Of a DNA stretch of 64,000 nt, positions 50,857 to 59,700 are shown in pieces. The position numbers and the translations under genes were made by a program. The notes under the pieces were generated by a model that was given only the letters and a program-made list of their open reading frames with translations, searched no databases and had not been told where the DNA came from. Position 1 is the first letter of the stretch, and the number at the start of each line of letters is the position of its first letter. This DNA is from Pseudoalteromonas sp. A601 (GTDB lineage: Bacteria; Pseudomonadota; Gammaproteobacteria; Enterobacterales; Alteromonadaceae): contig NZ_MXQF01000011.1 in NCBI RefSeq assembly GCF_002165575.1, positions 62,001-126,000 of the forward strand, in the 5' to 3' direction.

Positions 50857-52017
50857 TTAGTCAATTTTTATATGGAAGTGCTGGAAATTGGTTTTTTCTA
50901 GCTGGTTTAGTTCCGATTTAGTGAAATTGAAAAACTCAAACCATCGTGCTGTTTCATCACTTTCTACCATTTGATGCTCAACCAGGGTGAGGTGCTGAGA
51001 ATAACAGCGAGCCTTTTGTATCACCTCTGTTAAAGGTAATAATGTATCGCCTTTGCCTAACGGCGTTGTGAGTTGCTGCATGGCAAACTTAAAAGGTAAA
51101 TAACGAAAGGCCATTTTATCAATCACCTTTTGCGTTACCTTTAAAGAGTGCTCACTTAACAAAGTGCTTAAAAAAAGGGGATCAGGCTTGAGCTCTAATA
51201 AAGCCGTGTGTAAATCTTTTTGCTGTTCATCCCGCGCTAAACTTACTTTGCGTTGCCATACCAACTCAAAGGTACGTAAGTAAAGTCGTACCAAAGCAAT
51301 CTTACCTACATCCAATAGCATACCTAGGGTAAATGCATGAATTTCGTTTACACCATTTAATTTAGCTAACTCTTGTGCAGCAATAGCACAAGCCATTGAG
51401 TTATCGCGCAAGCGACGTTTTAATAGCGGGAATGGCTCAGTGCTATGAGGCATCCAATGGCGTACCGCAAAGGTTGGCACTACAAATTTTAAGTTATCAA
51501 GACCGATATAACGCAGCGCTAAAGACGGATTATCGACTTTAACAGAAGTATGTTTATTACGCTGAGTTCGGTAATAAGGCAGATTCACAAAGGTCACAAG
51601 CTCACGGCCTAGCCAGCTCAAGTCGTTAACTAATGGCTCTAAACGACCTACGGATGCAGATTTAACTGACAGAATATCTAAAATTGCAGGTATATTATCT
51701 TCGATGCCAATTGTATCATGAATAACAGTATCAATATCAGCTAGCTGCTTTTGCATTGCATGCTCTATCACTTGATGAAGTTGTTCACTCGCTTGCGCAC
51801 GATACTTATGATGGGCTGTACTGGATTTTTGTCGCTTTGTTTGCGCTGCGACTTCTACTTCAAGTAAGGTGCGCTGTTTTATTGGCTCACCATAATCGAT
51901 TTCTAAGGTGTGAATATAACCGATTTGGCGCTGAGCAAAGCTATGCCCCAGCAACAGATCATGTGCGCGTTGAGCGAGTGCTTTTGCAGTGACTTGTTGG
52001 CGCGATTTGTCTGTCAT
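50857..52017 (-). CDS. HDOD domain protein
   Basis: 386 residues, no membrane segment. The central part (about 140-330) has the HDOD pattern: LALRYIGLDNLKFVVPTFAV, SMACAIAAQELAKLNGV and AFTLGMLLDVGKIALVRLYL; the metal-binding HD pair of true HD phosphohydrolases is replaced (LDVGK). The N-terminus is basic and helical (QRAHDLLLGHSFAQRQIGYI). HDOD proteins act in signalling without catalysis. No linked regulator identifies its pathway. Confidence 0.72.
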   Translation of the reverse strand: MTDKSRQQVTAKALAQRAHDLLLGHSFAQRQIGYIHTLEIDYGEPIKQRTLLEVEVAAQTKRQKSSTAHHKYRAQASEQLHQVIEHAMQKQLADIDTVIHDTIGIEDNIPAILDILSVKSASVGRLEPLVNDLSWLGRELVTFVNLPYYRTQRNKHTSVKVDNPSLALRYIGLDNLKFVVPTFAVRHWMPHSTEPFPLLKRRLRDNSMACAIAAQELAKLNGVNEIHAFTLGMLLDVGKIALVRLYLRTFELVWQRKVSLARDEQQKDLHTALLELKPDPLFLSTLLSEHSLKVTQKVIDKMAFRYLPFKFAMQQLTTPLGKGDTLLPLTEVIQKARCYSQHLTLVEHQMVESDETARWFEFFNFTKSELNQLEKTNFQHFHIKID

Positions 52018-52063
52018 TAATTAGTATCTTTTATAAATGTTATTTAAAGAGTAAGTTCTAAGC

Positions 52064-52645
52064 CTAGAACCGAGTTAAAAAGTTGGCAAGTAATTCAAGC
52101 CCTTGTTCGGTTAAAATTGCTTCGGGGTGAAATTGTACCCCTTCTAATGCTAAAGTTTTATGTAGTAATCCCATAATTTCGTCAAACTCACCGTCAACTG
52201 TTTGCGTCCAAGCAGTAACTTCTAGCTCGCTGGGCAAACTTTGTCGCTGCGCAACCAATGAATGATAACGACAAACCGTTAGCGGATTCGCCAAACCTTT
52301 AAACACACCTTTATTATTATGATAAATCGGCGATGTTTTTCCATGCATAACCTGTTTGGCACGTATTACATTACCTCCAAGTGCTTGGGCGATAGTTTGA
52401 TGTCCTAAGCATATCCCTAAAATAGGGTATATTCCTTTTAATTGCTCAACCACTTGCAATGACACTCCCGCCTCATTAGGCGAACAAGGCCCTGGCGATA
52501 AAACAATATGCTGAGGGTTAAGCTGCTTAATTTGTGCAATGGTTAACTCATCGTTGCGCTTTACTAACACCTCTTGATCTAGGCGCTGAAAATATTGCAC
52601 CAAGTTGTAGGTAAACGAGTCATAGTTGTCGATCATTAGCAGCAT
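52064..52645 (-). CDS. pabA: Aminodeoxychorismate/anthranilate synthase component II
   Basis: 193 residues, class I glutamine amidotransferase. [20 protein letters not shown] start, oxyanion [14 protein letters not shown], nucleophile Cys in [16 protein letters not shown], His-Glu in [14 protein letters not shown]. It supplies ammonia to PabB (or TrpE). PabA/TrpG cannot be separated by sequence alone; location near an argD/astC-type aminotransferase matches pabA in several gammaproteobacteria. Confidence 0.9.
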   Translation of the reverse strand: MLLMIDNYDSFTYNLVQYFQRLDQEVLVKRNDELTIAQIKQLNPQHIVLSPGPCSPNEAGVSLQVVEQLKGIYPILGICLGHQTIAQALGGNVIRAKQVMHGKTSPIYHNNKGVFKGLANPLTVCRYHSLVAQRQSLPSELEVTAWTQTVDGEFDEIMGLLHKTLALEGVQFHPEAILTEQGLELLANFLTRF

Positions 52646-52772
52646 GAAATACAGAACCCAAAAGCTTAATCAGAATAATGGGGTCGCATTTTATACCCAA
52701 ACCACCTCAACACAACCAACAATCGGTGAAATATCAAATCAAGCTCCATTAAAAACCAAAAAACCAGATTGA

Positions 52773-53027
52773 AACCCACCTTTAAAACCTTATCCCATCC
52801 ATCGCTGCCAAAACAGCACTCAATTGGTGGAGGTTGTTGATACTTACTTTATAAAACGAGCAGGTGCCGACGATAAACCAATGGCTTAAACACAAACAGA
52901 TATCATACTGAGCTCTGAAAATGATTTTGAGCAATGTAATATTGGTACCGACATTAAGCTCTATGATAAGAGAAAAAAGTTGCTCACTGTTGATTTATTA
53001 TTAAATAACCCAAGCTCTATTATGTAG
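52773..53027 (+). pseudogene. Possible interrupted small gene
   Basis: One frame is open from 52773 except for a single TAA at 52887. Before it reads VEVVDTYFIKRAGADDKPMA and after it TQTDIILSSENDFEQCNIGT continuing to LLLNNPSSIM and TAG. The second part has convincing protein-like composition but no ATG until late. It may be a dead gene with one nonsense change, or chance. The rest of 52646-53074 shows only the ydcH promoter region and ribosome-binding site. Confidence 0.3.
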
Positions 53028-53074
53028 GGTTAATACTCTCTACATTACCTGTATTCAACCTAAAGGAGCAACCT

Positions 53075-53323
53075 ATGTTAGGCGAAGACCATTCATTAAC
53101 TAAAGAGTTTCCTGAATATCTAAATACCATCACTGCATTAAGTAAAGAAAGTTCCGAGTTTGCAATAAAAGCTAAGCAATATGATGCCATTGATAAAGAA
53201 GTGCGTGTATTAGAACTTCAAGATGCACCGATTGATGACCAATCAATGCACCAAATGAAAGTCGAACGTGCTGAATTGAAAGATTGGCTACATCAAGAGT
53301 TAATGAACGCTCACGCTTCTTAA
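53075..53323 (+). CDS. ydcH: YdcH family (DUF465) protein
   Basis: 82 residues. A small helical hairpin with MLGEDHSLTKEFPEYLNTIT, AKQYDAIDKEVRVLELQDAP and VERAELKDWLHQEL, the DUF465/YdcH pattern. Function unknown. AAAGGAGC ribosome-binding site. A hairpin terminator follows at 53332. Confidence 0.85.
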   Translation: MLGEDHSLTKEFPEYLNTITALSKESSEFAIKAKQYDAIDKEVRVLELQDAPIDDQSMHQMKVERAELKDWLHQELMNAHAS

Positions 53324-53331
53324 CCCATTCT

Positions 53332-53360
53332 AGCCCACCAATGTGGGCTCTAAACTATTT
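53332..53360 (+). terminator. Hairpin terminator after ydcH
   Basis: AGCCCAC (53332-53338) and GTGGGCT (53343-53349) with a four-base loop, followed by a T-rich tract. Confidence 0.7.
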
Positions 53361-53405
53361 TTATGATGTTGTTTTTTCAAATGCCAAAATAAAAACTTAT
53401 AGTTG

Positions 53406-53807
53406 CTACTTTTGATCAGTAACTAGGTGCTCATTCAGTGCTGATTTTTCCTCACTAGATAACGCCTTCTTTGTTTTCGCTTTAAAGTCATAACGTACTA
53501 ATACTGTTTTACCTAGTGCACAAAGATTATCTTGCTGATAAGCCTCTTGGCGGATAACAAAAGAGCTAGAACCAATATGTTCTACCACAGTTTTCACTTC
53601 AACATCATGACCATAAAAAAGCTCACCCACAAAGTTTACTTCTACTTTGGCGATGATCAACTTCCACTCATGTGGATTTAAGTCAGGGGTAAAAAATCTA
53701 AAAATAGGTGCTCTGGCCGCTTCAAACCACACAGGGAGTACGGTATTGTTAATGTGTCCTAGTACATCGGTTTCGCTAAAGCGCGGTGTAATTTTTTCTA
53801 TAAACAT
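53406..53807 (-). CDS. Acyl-CoA thioesterase, 4HBT family
   Basis: 133 residues, hotdog fold. RFSETDVLGHINNTVLPVWF holds the catalytic Asp of the 4-hydroxybenzoyl-CoA thioesterase family (xDxxGHxNN). Length and motif match YbgC/FadM-like enzymes, which hydrolyse acyl-CoA. The specific substrate is unknown. The gene is divergent from the 2OG oxygenase at 53831 with a 23-base gap. Confidence 0.85.
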   Translation of the reverse strand: MFIEKITPRFSETDVLGHINNTVLPVWFEAARAPIFRFFTPDLNPHEWKLIIAKVEVNFVGELFYGHDVEVKTVVEHIGSSSFVIRQEAYQQDNLCALGKTVLVRYDFKAKTKKALSSEEKSALNEHLVTDQK

Positions 53808-53830
53808 AATAATTCCAATAAAGGCAGCTC

Positions 53831-54613
<783 letters not shown>

Positions 54614-54673
54614 AAAAATTGATTAACTGCTGACCACTGTCAAGTATTTACATTAAACACAAAACTGGCAGCT

Positions 54674-55906
54674 TCAAACCAGTTCATCAAACAAATCAAA
54701 TAACTTATCAAGCTCTTCGGTAGTGTTGTAGTGCATACAACCAATACGTACAACGCCGCCAGTATTCAATACACCCAATTGCTTGCATAAACCTTGTGCG
54801 TAAAAGTTACCATCCCAAACACAGATATGCTGTTTACCTAAAAACGCAGAGACCTGGCGCGGTTCAAGCCCTTCAAATGTCAGTGCGAAGGTAGGTGTAC
54901 GCTCTGATAAACGCTCTAAATCATCAATACCAAATAGCTTGATTTTAGGATAATTAACCAAACGCGTAAGGAAGTGCTCACTCAACGCCATTTCATACTG
55001 TTTCGTTTTAGCAAAAGCCGAAGCTAATTTATCACGGCGTGAATAGCTGCCATCAAGCTCACTAATATCTGCGATATAATCCACAGCAGCAATAAGCCCT
55101 GCTAATGCCTCAAAACTTTGCGTACCCGTTTCCCAACGTCCTGGGATCACATCTTTGGCTGGCTCAACTTTGTAAGGCGTAAATCCTTCAAGATGCTCAC
55201 GCTTACCATAAACCATGCCTAGATGTGGGCCAAAAAACTTATAAGCAGAGCAGGCTAAAAAGTCACAATCTAGCGCTTGTACATCCACCAATTCATGAGG
55301 CGCATAATGTACAGCATCAACATAAACTAAAGCACCAACTTCATGAGCCATAGCAACAATACGTTGAATATCGTTAATAGATCCAGTGGTGTTTGATGCG
55401 TAAGTTACAGCTACAAGCTTAGTATTGGCATTTAGTAAGCTAGCAAAATGTGCTAAATCTAAGCTGCAATCCGCTTCATTGATACGTGCAGTATTAACCT
55501 TCACACCCTTATCTTGTGCTGCTTGCTGCCAAGACGATACATTTGAGAAGTGATCTGCATTGGTCACAATGATCTCATCACCCGCTTGCCAATCACGCGA
55601 AATGGCTCGGCTAAAACTAAATGTTAGGCTGGTCATATTAGCGCCAAATACAATTTGGTCGCTCGACGGGGCATTTAATAAATCAGCGGCCGCTTGACGC
55701 GCATTTGTCATTAGCTCAACAGTTTTATCACTTGAGAAAAACGCCCCGCCCAAGTTAGAGTTGTAATAGCCTAAATAGGCTGACATCGCACTAAGTACTG
55801 ATTGTGGCACTTGCGAACCACCTGGACCATCCAAAAATATCGGTGACTTACCCGCCACTTGTTGCATTAATGCCGGAAAATGACGACGAAGTTTAGTTAA
55901 ATTCAT
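54674..55906 (-). CDS. Class V aminotransferase, cysteine desulfurase-like (VC1184 type)
   Basis: 410 residues, PLP enzyme. IFLDGPGGSQVPQSVLSAMS and NSNLGGAFFSSDKT open it; VYVDAVHYAPHELVDV and the PLP Lys in CSAYKFFGPHLGMVYG are class V motifs. The pattern matches TIGR01976 (cysteine desulfurase-like, VC1184 family), whose reaction is unknown. Active-site Cys loop of IscS/SufS is not evident. It starts 9 bases after a 2OG dioxygenase gene, so they probably act on the same amino-acid-like substrate. Confidence 0.82.
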   Translation of the reverse strand: MNLTKLRRHFPALMQQVAGKSPIFLDGPGGSQVPQSVLSAMSAYLGYYNSNLGGAFFSSDKTVELMTNARQAAADLLNAPSSDQIVFGANMTSLTFSFSRAISRDWQAGDEIIVTNADHFSNVSSWQQAAQDKGVKVNTARINEADCSLDLAHFASLLNANTKLVAVTYASNTTGSINDIQRIVAMAHEVGALVYVDAVHYAPHELVDVQALDCDFLACSAYKFFGPHLGMVYGKREHLEGFTPYKVEPAKDVIPGRWETGTQSFEALAGLIAAVDYIADISELDGSYSRRDKLASAFAKTKQYEMALSEHFLTRLVNYPKIKLFGIDDLERLSERTPTFALTFEGLEPRQVSAFLGKQHICVWDGNFYAQGLCKQLGVLNTGGVVRIGCMHYNTTEELDKLFDLFDELV

Positions 55907-55915
55907 TGCAATTCC

Positions 55916-56548
55916 TTAAGCCGTCAATACAAAGCAGTCTAGGTAACCGTCTTTACTTGCATCAATTTTATTCATTGGTGTGGCATTGTGCCAAACTTCG
56001 CGGTCATTAATAAGTGCAAACATACCGTCTTTAATTTCCATTTTAAAACATGGCTCAGCTTGTTTGTTTTCATATACTAAAAGCTCACCACCTTCTAGAT
56101 TCTCGTGAGATACACCGCAAATACACACGTGATCAAAACCATCTTGATGAATGCCCTCAGGTGCTGGTGGCGTATCACTTTCGATAGCAAGCATTCTAAA
56201 TTGATGAATCTCAATATCGCGCTCTTCATCTATCCCTGTAATTGCACGAAACTCATTAACGATACTTTTCATGCCTTCGCTTTGCAGTAAGCTTGACTCT
56301 AAGTTCTCATACGTGCGTTCAACATTCCCTTGAAAGGTATTAATTGAATCATCTTGTACAAAGGCTTTAGTGGCTTGTAGTTTTAGTTCGTCACCTTGTG
56401 CTTTGATCACTGAATAGCGGCGTTTACGAAAAGCACCATCGGCGTACGGATTAGCCGGAAGATTAGCAAATGATGGCTTTACCGCCTCGATATGAGCTTG
56501 GTTTACAAACCGAAGTTGCAATAGGTTCTGGTTGTTTAATGCTGTCAT
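55916..56548 (-). CDS. 2OG-Fe dioxygenase family protein (PF10014 type)
   Basis: 210 residues. HQDGFDHVCICGVSHENLEG provides the HxD facial pair and INDREVWHNATPM the distal His; ERDIEIHQFRMLAIESDTPP precedes them. This layout fits PF10014, which includes Bacillus L-isoleucine 4-hydroxylase, so free amino acid hydroxylation is plausible. Operon partner is the class V PLP enzyme downstream. Confidence 0.8.
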   Translation of the reverse strand: MTALNNQNLLQLRFVNQAHIEAVKPSFANLPANPYADGAFRKRRYSVIKAQGDELKLQATKAFVQDDSINTFQGNVERTYENLESSLLQSEGMKSIVNEFRAITGIDEERDIEIHQFRMLAIESDTPPAPEGIHQDGFDHVCICGVSHENLEGGELLVYENKQAEPCFKMEIKDGMFALINDREVWHNATPMNKIDASKDGYLDCFVLTA

Positions 56549-56707
56549 AAAATATCACCTAAAAAATAAGAGACTAACTCATAAATATTGAAAGGGATTT
56601 TAATGCAAGTAGAGAGAAATTTTTGCGTCTTTATTTAGTTAAAGGCAAGTAAATGCATAAAATTAAGATCTAAAATCGTGTTTTATTGAATTTTTAATTT
56701 AAAAATT

Positions 56708-56735
56708 AAAACGACCACATGGAGTGGCCGTTTTA
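56708..56735 (-). terminator. Intrinsic terminator after the giant lipoprotein gene
   Basis: ACGACCAC and GTGGCCGT arms around ATGGA with A/T flanks; 27 bases past the leftward stop at 56762. Confidence 0.75.
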
Positions 56736-56761
56736 TCAACTACAAAAGGTATTCAATAAAC

Positions 56762-59700
56762 TTATGGTGTTGTCTCTACAAACTCAACATTTACTTCGCA
56801 CGACTCTGTGATTGGACCTACCTCATAATAGTCAGTTGAGTCCCAAGTACCATTACAGCCTGTTACGCTTGCAACTTCATAACCACTATCTGGGTATAAA
56901 TTTATCCCGCGGCTTGCACCATCTGATAATAGAAAGCTAGATTCACTAACACTACCGTTACCAATTACATTCACTGTAACGCTGTAGCTTACTGAATACG
57001 AAATATTGTAATAACCTTGGTTATCACGTAAATCATCTAAATAACTAACAGTACCACTGCTTAGCGGATTATTTTCAAAGGACAACACTGCGCTATTAGA
57101 AGTAATAGCTTCAACCCCAACCACTGTATGCAGTGGATTATCTATAACACCAGCCCTTTGCAAATTAGCGTTATTAGAAAAGTCCAGATTTGTTACGGCT
57201 GTACTTACTAAGATAAGATCCTGTAATGATGTCATTGCGCTTATATCTAACTGGGTTAACGCACTATTTCCCCTGATACTTAACGTCTGTAATTGTTGAG
57301 GATTAGCAATTGTTGCAAACTCAGTAATGCTAGAATCAACCACAGAAAGATAGGTTAAGTTGGTAAACGGTGAGAAGTTAAAACTGCTATAACTTTGCCC
57401 CCCCATACTAATGCTAGAAACAAGGTAAAGTTGATCCCAAGGCACCAGAGACTCTTCAACTCCCCTTACATTAATAGATGCAAGCGAGTCCAATTTTGAA
57501 AAGTCTAAATTGTTAATTAAGGTTTCTCTAATATCTAAACTTACAAGTTCAGTCTGGTTACTCAAATCAATTGAGCTTATACCCATACGACCAATTCTCA
57601 ACCAGGTAAGTTTTTGTAAATTAGTGATATCAAGTTCAGTTACATTTCCTTGATCCCACAAATATGCATCCCTTAACTCTGTTAAATGACCAATATTAAG
57701 CTCAGTTAAGTTACCGCTATTAAGCCTTAAAGACTCTAACTGAGTATTGAACGTTAGGTCTAACTGACTTAACACTGTCCCTTGTAAGTCTAAATTCACT
57801 AACTGCGTTTGATTTGATAAGTCGATCTGAATCAACGGAGTATAAAATAAGCTCAAATATTGAAGCGACGTATAAGCAGATAAATCAATAGTTACAATAT
57901 GTTGATTCCTCAGCTCTAAGCGAGTAATTAAACTAGGATCGTAAAACGTAACATTTTCAATTTGTGCTTGCTGCTCAGAGTCAATATTATAACCGATAGA
58001 AAACTCAGTTAACCCCTCTAGACTACTTAAATCCAGATCTGTGCCAACATTGATATTCTCCAGTTCTAGCACTTGTAAGTTAGGTAAAACCTCAAGACCT
58101 GATAAAGAAGTGATCTCACCATTATACTGATTGTGACAACGTAACTCTGTCACATCCTCTAAGCTAGTTTGATCAGAGCTATCAACACACATTGCCAGTG
58201 CAGGATCTGTAATATTTGCTTGAGCAGATAACGGGATAAACTCTTTAAAGGTTACATCGATTTGGCAGCTTTCTTTCACATAAGGGATTCTATAATCACT
58301 GCCATCTTCATAGCCATCACAACCAGAAATCTCATCAAGCTCATAACCTGAGTTTGGATTAATAGATGTCGACCAATTTGAGCCATGAGTAACATTACTA
58401 TCATCTCCTACAGCTAATGAGCCATTCCCATCGCTATTTACTGTTATCGTGTGCTCTGGCGCATCAAATGATAAATACACTTCATCACCGGGCTGGCAAG
58501 TATTACCCTTTAAGTATTTACAGAAGGTAACATCACGACGATTGTTATCCATAAGCTCTATGACGGTATCTTGGCCATCAAGTATTAACTCAAGCTTGCC
58601 ATCAAAGAGCGTAACATTTACAGGCTCAGTATCATCAATTTGGAAAGTATAATATTGTTTATCTTGCGCTTCGTCGTAATCACCATAAGTAACAAACCAG
58701 CGGGCAATGCCATTGCTATCATTTTGATAAAGGCCAATATAATCTAAATCATACTCATAAAATTGATTAACCTCTGTTGAAGGGCTGTAATCATGGATAT
58801 ATAGGTGTGCTGTAGTGCCTTCATCAAAGGAACCATCTCCCAAGGTGCGCTCTATAAAATAACGCTGACCATCAACAGCAACTAAGGTATAGATAAATTC
58901 TCCCTCTAGAGTGCAGCTATCTAAAGTGACATCACACCAATCAACTCTTTGTGAACGACCATCAACATACTCAGTATATAGGTCACGCTTTAAATGACCA
59001 TCTTCAAATCCTCTTTGATAAGCGCTTGTAGTAAAGGTAAAGAAAATCTCGCCATCATCATAAACTTGAATTTCAGACCAATGAGTATCAATGCCATGAC
59101 CATCTCTAAATTGATGGCGACCAGCAAAATTATCTGCCGTAATAGCTTGCTGATTACGGCGTACCATGATGCCCGAGTCTGTATAATGCTCACCTTCAAA
59201 CACACCTTGAGTAACCACCTGATAACCGACGTTTAGATCTTTAGTGATATAAAGTGACTCTGTTCCGCCATCCTCAGGAAAGTTAAGCACCATAGTGTTA
59301 TCGGTTACTTGCCAAGTAAAACTCTCATCAGATAAATCGCTGATATTGTGAGATACACCAGTACCATCGTCACTAAAAGTTACTTTATAAACAGTATCCT
59401 CACCTACAAGGTCAACAGACCATTCACCTACAATATCATCGTCGTTAATGACTAAACGTTGGTCTAGATTTGTTTTGTTCACCTCATATGAACTTGTATA
59501 TTCGTCAACAAGCACATCATCTTGGAATTGCTCAATGTCTCGCGCTAATTCAAACCAATTACTGCCTTTCTCAGGGAGTGGAGTTAAAGTCAGTTTTATT
59601 GCAATATCTTTAGTCGCAACATTCATCCCTGTGCTATTAGAGTAGCTTTCATATTCTTGTAAAACAAAATCACTTAAAGGAGTAATCTCTATAACCCCCT

